A stretch of 64,000 nt of DNA from Bacillota bacterium (lineage in GTDB: Bacteria > Bacillota > Bacilli > Paenibacillales > Paenibacillaceae), in contig JAEWJS010000004.1 of NCBI GenBank assembly GCA_023386495.1, positions 1 through 64,000 on the forward strand, in the 5' to 3' direction. A model generated the notes under the pieces. It was given only the letters and a program-made list of their open reading frames with translations, was not told the origin of the DNA and made no database searches. Positions 16,299 to 25,360 of the stretch are shown here, piece after piece (position 1 is the first letter of the stretch; every line of letters begins with the position of its first letter). Position numbers and translations under genes: made by a program.

Positions 16299-16308
16299 TT
16301 CCGCCAAC

Positions 16309-16336
16309 TGTACATCGCTGCCGCGCCATGTACAAT
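16309..16336 (+). promoter_or_regulatory. Operator-like palindrome over the ABC promoter
   Basis: TGTACAT (16309-16315) and ATGTACA (16328-16334) form a perfect inverted repeat 12 bases apart. The right arm overlaps a TACAAT -10 box (16331-16336) and the left arm sits where the -35 would be, 31 bases before the ATG. Confidence 0.5.
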
Positions 16337-16366
16337 AGAGGGTAGGAATCACGACAGAAGGAGTGC

Positions 16367-17314
16367 ATGGGAATGCCGATCGTATCGATGGAGCAGGTCG
16401 TGAAGAAATATGATGCGAAGCTCAGCGTCGACCATTTGACCTTAACCGTGGAGGATGGCGAAATATTCGGCCTGCTAGGTCCGAACGGAGCAGGCAAGAG
16501 CACGACGATTCATATGCTGGCCGGCCTGCTGCCGCCGGACAGCGGTGAGATCAGGGTGAACGGCCGCTCGGTCGCGAAGCAGCCGCTCGAAGTGAAGCGC
16601 GATATCGGGCTCGTGCCGCAGGATCTCGCAATCTATGAACAGCTGACCGCGCGGGAGAACGTGACCTTCTTCGCGCGTCTCTACGGTCTGCGGGGGGCGG
16701 AGCTGCGTGAGCGGACCGAGGAGGCGCTGGCGTTCGCGGGCCTGCTCGAGCACGGCAGGGACAAAGCGAGCGCAATGTCAGGCGGCATGAAGCGCCGGTT
16801 GAATATCGCATGCGCGGTCATGCATCGACCGAAGCTGGTCATCATGGACGAGCCGACTGTCGGAATCGACCCGCAATCCCGAAACCACATCCTCGAATCG
16901 GTTCGCGAGCTGAATCGCTCCGGCTCCACGATCATCTACACCAGCCATTATATGGAGGAGGTCGAAGCCATCAGCACGCGGGTCGGCATCATGGATCACG
17001 GACGCTTGATCGCGATCGGGAACAAGGGGGCACTGATCAGGCAGACGAGCCTCGGCGCCAAAATCGTGCTGCAGACCGACCGTTCGTCCGCGGAAGCCAC
17101 TCAGGAGATCAAGCAGCATCCACGCGTGACCTCGCTTCGCGAGCGGGACGAGCATACCCTAGAGATCGGACTGGGCGATTCGCAGGCCTATGTCCAAGAC
17201 ATGCTGTTCATCTTGAATAAGCATGGGTTATCGCTGCAGAAGCTGACGCGCGAGGAGCCGAATCTGGAGCAGCTGTTTCTTCATTTAACGGGAAGAACGC
17301 TTCGGGATGCTTAG
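16367..17314 (+). CDS. ABC transporter ATPase, ABC-2 drug/lantibiotic type
   Basis: A 315-residue ATPase: Walker A GPNGAGKS near residues 39-46, Q-loop VPQD, signature MSGGM in place of LSGGQ, Walker B VIMDEPTVG and switch His in YTSHYM. The 90-residue C-terminal extension is typical of CcmA/NatA-like ATPases that pair with ABC-2 permeases. AAGGAG lies four bases before ATG 16367; ATG 16373 is an alternative. It begins a three-gene operon with two permeases. Confidence 0.93.
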   Translation: MGMPIVSMEQVVKKYDAKLSVDHLTLTVEDGEIFGLLGPNGAGKSTTIHMLAGLLPPDSGEIRVNGRSVAKQPLEVKRDIGLVPQDLAIYEQLTARENVTFFARLYGLRGAELRERTEEALAFAGLLEHGRDKASAMSGGMKRRLNIACAVMHRPKLVIMDEPTVGIDPQSRNHILESVRELNRSGSTIIYTSHYMEEVEAISTRVGIMDHGRLIAIGNKGALIRQTSLGAKIVLQTDRSSAEATQEIKQHPRVTSLRERDEHTLEIGLGDSQAYVQDMLFILNKHGLSLQKLTREEPNLEQLFLHLTGRTLRDA

Positions 17315-17327
17315 AGGAGGGTTGAAC

Positions 17328-18509
17328 ATGCGCGTCGTGTGGGTTGCCGCTTATTATGAACTGCTGCAATTTATGCGGTTGAGGTCGGTCTTGCTGCTCT
17401 TGTTCGGGCTGCCGCTCGTGCTCATTTTCATCCTCGGCAACGGGCTGAATACGCCAGGCATGCGCTCGATCGAAGTAGCCGTATGGAACGGAGACGATTC
17501 GCCCGGCAGCATGGCGTTCCATGATTTCGCAGCGTCGGAAGCCGTGCGGGAACACATTCGTCTCTGGCAGGCGGAGAGCGAAGAGGCAGTAGAAGAGCGC
17601 CTGCGGGCCGGCCAAGCCGATTACGGCATTGTCTTCCCGGCGGGTTATGCCGCGGGATCACCGGATGAGGCGCCGCCAGTCAAGGCATTCCCGGGCCCAT
17701 TGGCTGACCGGAATCTGAAGGCAGAGGCCGTCTTGGACGGCTTCCTGGCACAAGTGGAACAGCGCCGCTCGGCAGCGCTCCTATTCGGCGACAGGCCGGA
17801 ACATCCGGCGGATTCAAGTGAGGACCAAGATGGCTCGTACGCGGGAAGCGGCGGCGGCTCCAATGTTGCCGTACATACGCTGAACACAGGCAGCAGCCAC
17901 CAATTCGGGAGCGTAACGTCTCTGCAATACTATGCTGCGGCCTATCTGGTCATGTTCTTGATGTACTCGGGCATGTCGGCTGCGATCAGCACGATCGAGC
18001 AGAGGGAGCAAGGCACGCTTCGGCGGCTGCATTCGCTGCCGATCACGCTGTCGCAATTCATGCTCGGCAAGTATGCGGGCTTCGTCCTGCTCGCCATGCT
18101 GCAATCGGGCTTTATCGTGCTGGCAACCCGATATGTCTTCGGCGTGCAATGGGGGACCGCATACGGATGGACATTGGCCGTCTGCCTGCTGACCGCTCTA
18201 TCGGCTATCGCGTTATCCGTCATCTTCGCTTCATTCCTTCCGAGCAGGAAGAGCGTCGAGTCGATCTTCTCCATGACGGTCGTCGTCATGACGTTCCTGA
18301 GCGGCGGGATGATTCCGACGCTTCAACCGTTGCTCCGAGAAGCGGGCAAGCTGACGATCAATCACTGGGCGAATGAAGCGCTGAAGTCGCTGATGACCGG
18401 CGGGGCGTGGCCGGATATTCGGGTAACCTTCCTGATGCTGACGGCGATTACGCTCGGACTGATGGGGATAATGCTGATTCGGCTCAGAAGGACGGTGATG
18501 CCGCGATGA
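17328..18509 (+). CDS. ABC-2 family permease 1
   Basis: A 393-residue protein: one N-terminal helix (about 21-38), a large extracytoplasmic domain (40-200), then five or six helices from about residue 205. This is the ABC-2 membrane 3 layout. The motif SIEQREQGTLRRLHSLPI lies at the start of the coupling region. SD AGAGGAGGG precedes ATG 17328, 13 bases after the ATPase stop. It probably forms a heterodimer with permease 2. Confidence 0.87.
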   Translation: MRVVWVAAYYELLQFMRLRSVLLLLFGLPLVLIFILGNGLNTPGMRSIEVAVWNGDDSPGSMAFHDFAASEAVREHIRLWQAESEEAVEERLRAGQADYGIVFPAGYAAGSPDEAPPVKAFPGPLADRNLKAEAVLDGFLAQVEQRRSAALLFGDRPEHPADSSEDQDGSYAGSGGGSNVAVHTLNTGSSHQFGSVTSLQYYAAAYLVMFLMYSGMSAAISTIEQREQGTLRRLHSLPITLSQFMLGKYAGFVLLAMLQSGFIVLATRYVFGVQWGTAYGWTLAVCLLTALSAIALSVIFASFLPSRKSVESIFSMTVVVMTFLSGGMIPTLQPLLREAGKLTINHWANEALKSLMTGGAWPDIRVTFLMLTAITLGLMGIMLIRLRRTVMPR

Positions 18510-19666
18510 TCGCCATCTGGATTGCTTGGCATAACATAAGGCGAACGCTCGGGAGCTGGAAAAGCTTCGCGGCACTGATCGTCGCGCCCGTCATCCTCAT
18601 CTCGGCGGCGGACGCGCTGCTCGGCCGTCCTTCGGATGAACCGGCGATCATTGCCGTTACGGTGGCGGATGACGGGCGCTACGGCGACTGGCTGATGGAT
18701 GCATTGAAGGACGAGTCGTTGTTCAAGCTGGAGGAGAGGCCCGGCCTCAGCAGCGCGGCGCTTCGATTATTGGTCGAGGAGGGCGAAGCGGATGCTGCAA
18801 TTCGGGTGCCGGAAGCGTATTCGGACAGACTGCTGGCAGGTGCTGCGCCTGAGGTGGAGCTGTATCGCGATACGGAAGAACTGTGGAATGCTTCGCTTGC
18901 GCTGAGGCTTGAGGCAGAGATCGAACGGATGGAGGATATGGCATCCGCTGCATGGCACGCTTCGAATGCCGGCGAATCGGATCAGCAGGCCGCATTCGAG
19001 CAGCTCATCGAAGCGCGTGAGGCAGCCGCGGTTCGCGTCGAGTCGACCCAATTGGTAAGAGAAGCGTCGGAAGGCTTCATCTTTGTCATCGGCCTGCTGA
19101 TCTTGTTCATGATGGCGATGGCGAATCAATCGGTCTATGGGGTGTTGGAAGACCGCGAGCACAACCGGATGGTCCGCATCCATGCCGCTCCCGTACGTGC
19201 TCTGCTGATCGCGTTCGGGCATTTTCTCGGCAGCGTCATGCTCGGCTTCCTGCAGTTGATCGGCATTCTCGCGATGATTCGGTTCGTGCTCGGCTACGAA
19301 TTCGGCGTATCGTTCGGTGCCATGCTGCTCGTCCTCACCTGTTTTCTACTCTGTGCGGTAGGGATTGCCTCGGCGATCGCGAGCTTCGTGCGCAGCTCGT
19401 CGGAGATGAGCCATATCAATAACTTGATTATCGTGCCGACCTGCATGATCGGCGGCTGCTTCTGGCCGGTCAGCTACATGCCGGAATTCATGCAGAAGCT
19501 CTCCAACTTCACTCCGCAGCGGTGGGCGATCAAGGCGCTGGAGGAGCTGTCCGTCGGCGCGTCGCTGGCTGACGTCAGCCTGCATCTGTCGACCTTGCTG
19601 CTGCTTGCCGCGCTGCTGCTCGCTTCGGGAGCCTATGTCCTGCAGCCTAGGAATAGCAGCCTGTAA
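18506..19666 (+). CDS. ABC-2 family permease 2
   Basis: A 386-residue partner with the same plan: an N-terminal helix, an extracytoplasmic domain (45-200), and six helices in the C-terminal half. The coupling motif is VLEDREHNRMVRIHAAPV. Its ATG overlaps the stop of permease 1 by four bases (ATGA), so the two are translationally coupled. A long terminator follows at 19688. Confidence 0.87.
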   Translation: MIAIWIAWHNIRRTLGSWKSFAALIVAPVILISAADALLGRPSDEPAIIAVTVADDGRYGDWLMDALKDESLFKLEERPGLSSAALRLLVEEGEADAAIRVPEAYSDRLLAGAAPEVELYRDTEELWNASLALRLEAEIERMEDMASAAWHASNAGESDQQAAFEQLIEAREAAAVRVESTQLVREASEGFIFVIGLLILFMMAMANQSVYGVLEDREHNRMVRIHAAPVRALLIAFGHFLGSVMLGFLQLIGILAMIRFVLGYEFGVSFGAMLLVLTCFLLCAVGIASAIASFVRSSSEMSHINNLIIVPTCMIGGCFWPVSYMPEFMQKLSNFTPQRWAIKALEELSVGASLADVSLHLSTLLLLAALLLASGAYVLQPRNSSL

Positions 19667-19687
19667 GCGTAACGATCCTACATGAGC

Positions 19688-19734
19688 ATCGGAGGCCGTC
19701 CGCCCGCATGCTTGCCTTCGGACGGCCTTCCGAT
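19688..19734 (+). terminator. Terminator of the ABC operon
   Basis: AGGCCGTCCG/CGGACGGCCT stem followed by a weak T tract. Confidence 0.7.
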
Positions 19735-19852
19735 TATTAGGTTCAAAAATAGTCAATAATCCAAGTTGCCAGAACATAAATTGGAGTATAAGATAGAAGT
19801 AAGCAAATTGTCAGAAGATTTCGCCAAATCACACAGCATGGGAGGAGTTGCC

Positions 19853-20449
19853 GTGAATAAGAGCTACGAGGTGGAATATTGCAACCTGGAAATTCGATTC
19901 GACCGACGGCAAATCCACAATCTGATTCGCGACTTGATTCAGGCGGGCTACTCGTTGTACTGGAGCGAAACGGATGCGCAGTTCTTCATCTCGATCCGTA
20001 CGGGACGCAAGCTCGTGAAGCTGCGGTTCCAGCGCATTCGCAGCCGGTATAAGATCGTCGGCGATTACACGATCAAGGACGAGAAGCTGTCGCTTCTGCT
20101 CGAGAAGCTGATCAATGATACGCGCGGCCATGCGGTCGTCAAGCGGATCAAGGATCGTCAGATTGTGATCGAGAGCATCATGTTCGGTGAAATTATTCGA
20201 TTGGTGGAGGTGTCGGGAATGGAGCATCGGATTATCTACCAGAAGAAAACGACCATTACGACAGAAGAAATCATGCAGGCTTACCAGTCCACGCGCGCGG
20301 AAGAACGAGCGAGCGTGCTTCGCTTAGAAATCGATTATGAGCTGGCAACACTGTCGGAAGCGCTTCAAGAGGAGCGGATGGAGGATGCGGCGGCATGTAA
20401 GGAGAGGCTGCTCGGCATGCGCACCGAAATGCTCCAACTCGAACTCTAG
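19853..20449 (+). CDS. Conserved hypothetical protein with UVR-like C-terminal hairpin
   Basis: A 198-residue soluble protein from GTG 19853, with GGAGGAG five bases upstream. The N-terminal half is mixed alpha/beta and basic (IRFDRRQIHNLIRDLIQAG, TGRKLVKLRFQRIRSRYKI). Residues about 158-196 resemble the UVR helical hairpin found in UvrB, UvrC and ClpC partners (DYELATLSEALQEERMEDAA). The overall family is not recognised. The first copy of the 150-bp element starts one base after its stop codon. Confidence 0.7.
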   Translation: MNKSYEVEYCNLEIRFDRRQIHNLIRDLIQAGYSLYWSETDAQFFISIRTGRKLVKLRFQRIRSRYKIVGDYTIKDEKLSLLLEKLINDTRGHAVVKRIKDRQIVIESIMFGEIIRLVEVSGMEHRIIYQKKTTITTEEIMQAYQSTRAEERASVLRLEIDYELATLSEALQEERMEDAAACKERLLGMRTEMLQLEL

Positions 20450-20450
20450 G

Positions 20451-20600
20451 GTCCGGTTGTGATCGCGATGTAGTGCTCTGTAGTGTATTCGACGTCGAAT
20501 CTTGAACGCTGGCGCAATTTCCGGTGCTCACGTAGATCTATCTACGCTCCGCTCCTCAATTGCTACTATCGTCCAACCTTCTCGGCGCTGACAACCGGAC
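20451..20600 (-). repeat. 150-bp structured element, copy 1
   Basis: Exactly 150 bp, inverted relative to copies 2 and 3. Terminal arms GTCCGGTTGT (20451-20460) and ACAACCGGAC (20591-20600) pair perfectly. An internal hairpin CGTAGAT/ATCTACG spans 20531-20546, and a palindrome ATTCGACGTCGAAT lies at 20487-20500. It starts one base after the upstream gene's stop codon. It may be transcribed as part of that gene's 3' end, or be a MITE-like element. Confidence 0.85.
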
Positions 20601-20699
20601 TTTGTGAAAGAATTTAATGATTATAGGCTATAGGCTATTAAAGGATTGCGTAGTGGGATGGAGGATGGCCGGGACTCATGGAGACGGATAGGATGGAAT

Positions 20700-20739
20700 A
20701 GAAGCTTCTCTGCCGATCGGATGGCGGGGAAGCTTCTTC
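20700..20739 (+). terminator. Hairpin before gluconokinase
   Basis: AGAAGCTTC/GAAGCTTCT with an inner G-C stem, then TTCA. It may end transcripts coming from the 150-bp element. Apart from this hairpin, the 20601-20830 gap shows nothing recognisable. Confidence 0.5.
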
Positions 20740-20830
20740 ATGCTGGATATTGCATCCAAGTTGCGGCTGCAATAGAATAGGTGAGGATGTGTTGGAAGAT
20801 AGACAATGGGATTGGACAAGGAGGAGACGT

Positions 20831-22420
20831 ATGGTAGCAGAGCCAAGCGGCGCATCCGTCATTCTGGCGGTCGATCTGGGCACGACGAGCGCCAAGGTGT
20901 TGGCGCTTCGAGCGGGGCGTCTCGTTGCGGCAGAAGCCAGCGCGGACGGCCTGATCATAGCAAGGGCCGAACGCGGGTATCCGCTCTCGTCGCCGAAGTC
21001 CGGCTATGCCGAGCAGGACCCGGACCAGATCGTGCGGGCTGTCGAGGAAGCGGTACGCGAGGTTGTCGCAGCCGCAGGCTGCGGCCCGTCCGGCGTGCTT
21101 GCCGTGTCGTTCAGCACGGCGATGCATGCGTTGATCGCGGTGGACGAGGCAGGCCGTGCATTGACGCCTAGCATCACATGGGCCGATCTGCGCGCGGCGG
21201 AGCATGCCCGCAGACTGCGCGAGAGCGGGGAAGGCGCGGCGATTACGGCGCGCACCGGCGTGCCGATGCACGCGATGACGCCATTGGCGAAGCTGCTATG
21301 GCTCCAAGAGCGGGAACCGGAGCTGTTCCGGCAAGCGCATCGGTTCGTAGGCATTAAGGAATATGTGCTCTCGCGCTGGTACGAGGGTCATATACCGATG
21401 GACGAATCGGTTGCGGGCGGGACGGCGCTGTATGGCTTGCACACGCGAAGCTGGGATGCCGAGGCGCTGACGCTCGCCGGCATCGGCGCGGACAAGCTGC
21501 CGCAGCTTGCGCCTGCGACGCATGTGATGCGCGGCATGCGGCCAGAGGCGGCGGAAGCGCTGGGGCTGCCTGCCGACGTACCCGTCGTGCTCGGCGCGGC
21601 CGACGGCGTGCTGGCCAATCTCGGCGCAGGCGCGATGGAGCCCGGCATCGCCGCGATTACGATCGGGACGAGCGGCGCCGTACGGCTGGCGGTGAAGGAG
21701 CCGGCGGCCGATCCGAAGGGACGGCTGTTCTGCTACCCGCTGGCGGATAGCTGGTGGGTTGCCGGCGGACCGGTGAACAGCGGCGGCGTCGTGCTGCGCT
21801 GGCTGAAGGAACAGCTGGCGCCCGATCTGGCTGCTAACGAAGAGGGCGAGGACGGGTATTCGCGTCTGGTGAGGATGGCGATGGAGGTGCCGCTCGGCGC
21901 GGGCGGGCTGGTCTTCCTGCCGCACTTGTCCGGCGAACGCGCGCCGCATTGGGACGAGCGGGCGCGCGGGGTATACTTCGGCCTCTCGCTGGATCATGAC
22001 CGCCGCCATATGCTGCGGGCAGGCATCGAAGGCATTCTGCTCGGCCTGCGATCGGTGCTGCTCGCGCTGTCGGAGACAGCCGGCACGCCGCGCGAAATCC
22101 GGGTATCCGGCGGCTTTACTCGTTCGGCAGTGCTGCGGCAGCTAATGGCTGACGTGCTCGGGCTGCCGATCGTGATGACGGACAGCGAGGACAGCTCGGC
22201 AGTCGGCGCCGGCCTTCTGGCACTGCGAGCGCTTGGGCTGTCGGACAGCTTGACCCGGCAGGATTCCGGCATGCACGTGACAGACCGCTGCGAGCCCGAC
22301 CCGGCCGCAGTTCCGGCCTATGCAAGACTGCACGAGACGTTCCGCAGGCTGTATGAGCAGTCGGCACCGACCTTCGCCGAGCTGGACGAGCTGCGGGAGC
22401 AGAACGGAGCCGGCCGATAA
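20831..22420 (+). CDS. gntK: Gluconokinase, FGGY family
   Basis: A 529-residue FGGY sugar kinase that phosphorylates D-gluconate to 6-phosphogluconate. The N-terminal phosphate loop is LAVDLGTTSAKV. The gluconate-branch features FSTAMHALIAVDE and TPSITWADLRA are close to Bacillus GntK. The ATP-site motifs are ITIGTSGAVR, VNSGGVVLRW and the C-terminal SGGFTRSAVLRQLMADVLG. ATG 20831 follows GGAGGAG. 6-Phosphogluconate dehydrogenase next door uses its product, which supports gluconate over xylulose. No gluconate permease or GntR regulator is adjacent. Confidence 0.88.
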   Translation: MVAEPSGASVILAVDLGTTSAKVLALRAGRLVAAEASADGLIIARAERGYPLSSPKSGYAEQDPDQIVRAVEEAVREVVAAAGCGPSGVLAVSFSTAMHALIAVDEAGRALTPSITWADLRAAEHARRLRESGEGAAITARTGVPMHAMTPLAKLLWLQEREPELFRQAHRFVGIKEYVLSRWYEGHIPMDESVAGGTALYGLHTRSWDAEALTLAGIGADKLPQLAPATHVMRGMRPEAAEALGLPADVPVVLGAADGVLANLGAGAMEPGIAAITIGTSGAVRLAVKEPAADPKGRLFCYPLADSWWVAGGPVNSGGVVLRWLKEQLAPDLAANEEGEDGYSRLVRMAMEVPLGAGGLVFLPHLSGERAPHWDERARGVYFGLSLDHDRRHMLRAGIEGILLGLRSVLLALSETAGTPREIRVSGGFTRSAVLRQLMADVLGLPIVMTDSEDSSAVGAGLLALRALGLSDSLTRQDSGMHVTDRCEPDPAAVPAYARLHETFRRLYEQSAPTFAELDELREQNGAGR

Positions 22421-22523
22421 AAAATGAAAGAAGCGGTTTTCTTTCGCGTGCAAAAGGAGTAAAATAGGGATATTGTGCAAGCAGAGTGCAAAAAATGAAT
22501 GGATAAAGGATGGAAAAAACGAA

Positions 22524-23936
22524 ATGGCGAAACAGCAAATCGGCGTTATCGGCATGGCGGTCATGGGCCGCAACCTGGCTCTCAACATCGAGAGCAGAGG
22601 CTTCACGGTCTCGATCTTCAATCGTTCGCGCGAGAAGACGGACGAAGTGATGCAAGAAGCAGCCGGCAAAAATCTGCACCCTACATATACGATCGAAGAG
22701 TTCGTGAACTCCCTCGAAGTGCCGCGCAAAATTTTGATCATGGTCCAAGCGGGAGCAGGCACGGACGCGACGATCGACGCGCTCGTACCGCTGCTTGCCG
22801 AAGGCGACATCATCATCGACGGCGGCAACGCTTATTTCCCTGACACGCAGCGCCGCAGCAAAGAGCTCGAGGCGCGCGGCTTCCGTTTCATCGGCACGGG
22901 CGTATCCGGCGGCGAAGAAGGCGCGCTTAAGGGTCCATCCATCATGCCGGGCGGCCAAGAGTCGGCTTACAAGCTGGTCGAGCCGATCCTGACGGCGATC
23001 TCCGCGAAGGTCGGCGACGACGCATGCTGCACGTACATCGGACCGGACGGCGCGGGCCACTACGTCAAGATGGTCCACAACGGCATCGAGTACGGCGATA
23101 TGCAGCTGATCTGCGAAGCCTATCACCTGCTCAAGTCGGTGCTCGGACTGAACACGGAAGAGCTCCACGCGATCTTCAAGGAATGGAATCAAGGCGAGCT
23201 CGACAGCTACTTGATCGAGATTACGGCCGACATCTTCTCCAAGTACGATCCGGAGACGGGCAAGCCGATGGTCGACGTGATCCTCGACTCGGCCGGTCAG
23301 AAGGGTACGGGCAAATGGACCAGCCAGAGCTCGCTCGACCTGGGCGTGCCGCTGTCGATCATTACGGAATCCGTATTCTCCCGCTTCCTGTCCGCCATGA
23401 AGGAAGAGCGCGTAGCGGCAAGCAAGCTGCTGAGCGGTCCGGAGGCGAAGCCTTTCCAAGGCGACAAGCAAGCGTTCATCGAGTCGATCCGCAAGGCGCT
23501 GTTCGCGAGCAAGATCTGCTCGTACGCGCAAGGCTTCGCCCAGATGCGCGAAGCATCCGAGGAATACGGCTGGAATCTGCGTTACGGCGACATCGCGATG
23601 ATCTTCCGCGGCGGCTGCATCATCCGTGCGCGCTTCCTGCAGAACATCAAGGATGCTTACGACAAGAACCCCGAGCTGCGCAACCTGCTGCTGGACGACT
23701 ACTTCAAGAACGTGGTCCAGTCTTACCAGGACGCATGGCGCGAGGTCGTGTCGACGGCTGTAGCGAACGGCATTCCGGTACCAGGCTTCGCAAGCGCGCT
23801 GTCGTACTACGACAGCTACCGCAGCGAGCGTCTGCCTGCTAACCTGCTGCAAGCGCAGCGCGATTACTTCGGCGCGCATACGTTCAAGCGTCTCGACAAG
23901 GAAGGCTCGTTCCACTTCGAGTGGATGAGCAACTAG
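22524..23936 (+). CDS. gndA: 6-phosphogluconate dehydrogenase, decarboxylating
   Basis: Oxidises 6-phosphogluconate to ribulose 5-phosphate and CO2 in the pentose phosphate pathway. The 470-residue length and N-terminus (QIGVIGMAVMGRNLALNIESRG) match the long NADP-dependent GndA type. The NADP loop residues are FNRSREKT. Substrate motifs are GTGVSGGEEGALKGPSIMPGG and the catalytic-Lys region GHYVKMVHNGIEYGDMQL. It lies 103 bases after gntK, so it may have its own promoter. Confidence 0.96.
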   Translation: MAKQQIGVIGMAVMGRNLALNIESRGFTVSIFNRSREKTDEVMQEAAGKNLHPTYTIEEFVNSLEVPRKILIMVQAGAGTDATIDALVPLLAEGDIIIDGGNAYFPDTQRRSKELEARGFRFIGTGVSGGEEGALKGPSIMPGGQESAYKLVEPILTAISAKVGDDACCTYIGPDGAGHYVKMVHNGIEYGDMQLICEAYHLLKSVLGLNTEELHAIFKEWNQGELDSYLIEITADIFSKYDPETGKPMVDVILDSAGQKGTGKWTSQSSLDLGVPLSIITESVFSRFLSAMKEERVAASKLLSGPEAKPFQGDKQAFIESIRKALFASKICSYAQGFAQMREASEEYGWNLRYGDIAMIFRGGCIIRARFLQNIKDAYDKNPELRNLLLDDYFKNVVQSYQDAWREVVSTAVANGIPVPGFASALSYYDSYRSERLPANLLQAQRDYFGAHTFKRLDKEGSFHFEWMSN

Positions 23937-23958
23937 ACCTTAGCGTCCCAGCTGACGG

Positions 23959-24258
23959 TTAGTGGTGCAGCTCCCGAACCGACTCGGAGAGCCACAGCCG
24001 CAGCTGGCCGATCTCTTGATCGCCGCCGGGTCTGTGGTGGATCAGCAGCATGGCAGCTTCGGCAAAACAACTGAAATGCTTAAGCAATTGTGGCTGCGGA
24101 AGGTCCGAGTAAGCGGGATCGCCGTCAGCCACTTTCTTTTTGATAAGCTCCAGTACCCAGACGACATCTTCTTTGCATAGCGGGTGGCTCGGGTCGAGAA
24201 TTTGATTCAGCCGTTTTTGCGAAGGGTGGGGCAGGGTGCGGGGATGCAGGGTGGACAT
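23959..24258 (-). CDS. Hypothetical helical protein
   Basis: A 99-residue soluble, mostly helical protein convergent with gndA. It contains a His/Pro-rich N-terminal tail (LHPRTLPHPSQKR) and amphipathic helices (DVVWVLELIKKKVADG, LLKHFSCFAEAAMLLI). No motif points to a function, and no terminator is evident in the 22-base gap to gndA. Confidence 0.6.
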   Translation of the reverse strand: MSTLHPRTLPHPSQKRLNQILDPSHPLCKEDVVWVLELIKKKVADGDPAYSDLPQPQLLKHFSCFAEAAMLLIHHRPGGDQEIGQLRLWLSESVRELHH

Positions 24259-24389
24259 CGCGCGATCAACTCCGATTTAAATTGGTATTATCATCCATAC
24301 GGCAAAATCGTTTTTTTTATACGCGGCGGCGGAACTATTTTCTAGAGACAAGCTGCTGGAAGATGTGCGATAGGGTAGATGCAAGGCCG

Positions 24390-24419
24390 TTTACGCTCAT
24401 TCTGCGGCTATGGTATGAT
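24390..24419 (+). promoter_or_regulatory. Promoter of the aroK operon
   Basis: TTTACG (24390-24395), an 18-base spacer and TATGAT (24414-24419) preceded by TGG, an extended -10. Confidence 0.5.
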
Positions 24420-24449
24420 ATAGCGTAATTATAAGAAGGGAGACGCGAC

Positions 24450-24980
24450 ATGACGGAATCACCCCGCAACAAAATCGTCTTGGTCGGCTTCATGGGAACC
24501 GGCAAGTCGACCGTCGCCAAGCTGCTCTCGGATCGGCTCGGCATGCCCCGCATCGACCTGGACGAATCGATCGTGGCCGCAGCGGGATGCTCGATCGCGG
24601 AAATATTCGCGGCCCAGGGCGAAGAGGCCTTCCGCGAATTGGAGAGCCGCGTGCTGGAGGACATCATGCGGTCGGACAAGCCGGGCGTCATCGCGACCGG
24701 CGGCGGCGCCGTGCTGCGCGAACGGAACCGGCAAGCGATGATGGCGGGAGGACTCGTCATTGCGCTTCAGGCTGCCGCGGCGCAGATCGTGGAACGCGTG
24801 AAGGGCGACCGCGGAAGACCGCTTCTCGAAGGCAACGTAGAGGAGAAAGTGTCGAAGCTGCTCGAAGAACGACGGCATGCCTATGATTTTGCGCATCATA
24901 GGATTGACACGACGGGCATACCCGTACGGGAAGTTGCTGAGCGGATCATTCGGCGATGGAGCGATGAACGCCCCTCATGA
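24450..24980 (+). CDS. aroK: Shikimate kinase
   Basis: Phosphorylates shikimate at the 3-hydroxyl in aromatic amino acid synthesis. It is 176 residues long. The P-loop is GFMGTGKST (12-20), the shikimate-binding Asp is in IDLDESI, GGGAVLRERN matches the GGG motif, and the adenine/lid region contains GDRGRPLLEG. Its stop overlaps the start of the first fluoride channel by four bases. Confidence 0.95.
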   Translation: MTESPRNKIVLVGFMGTGKSTVAKLLSDRLGMPRIDLDESIVAAAGCSIAEIFAAQGEEAFRELESRVLEDIMRSDKPGVIATGGGAVLRERNRQAMMAGGLVIALQAAAAQIVERVKGDRGRPLLEGNVEEKVSKLLEERRHAYDFAHHRIDTTGIPVREVAERIIRRWSDERPS

Positions 24981-25360
24981 AGACGCTGCTCGGCATTGCG
25001 GCCGGCGGCGCGCTGGCGGCGCTGGCAAGAGCGGGACTCAGCGAGCTGCTGACCGATCCGGACAGGTTAACCTTCCCGTGGGCAACGCTAGCTGCGAATG
25101 CCGCCGGCTGTCTCATGATCGGGCTGCTCTCGGGGTATGCCGTTAGGCGAAGCTTGCCGCAAGCGCTGCTGGAAGCCGTGCGAACCGGCTTCATCGGCGG
25201 TTTCACGACGTTCTCTGCTTTCAGCGTGGAGACCGTTCGCTTGTTCGATGCCGGTCATTCGGCATTAGCGGCGAGCTATGTTGTGACCTCGATCCTGCTG
25301 GGCATGGGCTTAACGTTGCTCGGCATGCGGATGGGGAGGCGAGAGCATGCAGTTGGCTGA
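24977..25360 (+). CDS. crcB: Fluoride channel subunit (CrcB/Fluc) 1
   Basis: A 127-residue, four-helix protein with the family signatures AANAAGCLMIG and GFIGGFTTFSAFSVE, whose Phe and Thr/Ser residues line the fluoride path. Fluc channels are antiparallel dimers; adjacent pairs like this usually form heterodimers. The ATG overlaps the aroK stop, and its 3' end overlaps subunit 2 by 14 bases. Confidence 0.92.
   Translation: MKTLLGIAAGGALAALARAGLSELLTDPDRLTFPWATLAANAAGCLMIGLLSGYAVRRSLPQALLEAVRTGFIGGFTTFSAFSVETVRLFDAGHSALAASYVVTSILLGMGLTLLGMRMGRREHAVG

Noticed and set aside
22116..23915. A 599-codon open frame on the minus strand opposite gndA
   Set aside because: It is a shadow of a highly biased GC-rich coding strand; its product has no recognisable motif, and gndA is certain.
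24259..24449. Fluoride riboswitch upstream of the aroK-crcB operon
   Set aside because: The conserved pseudoknot segments expected for the crcB motif were not found by eye.
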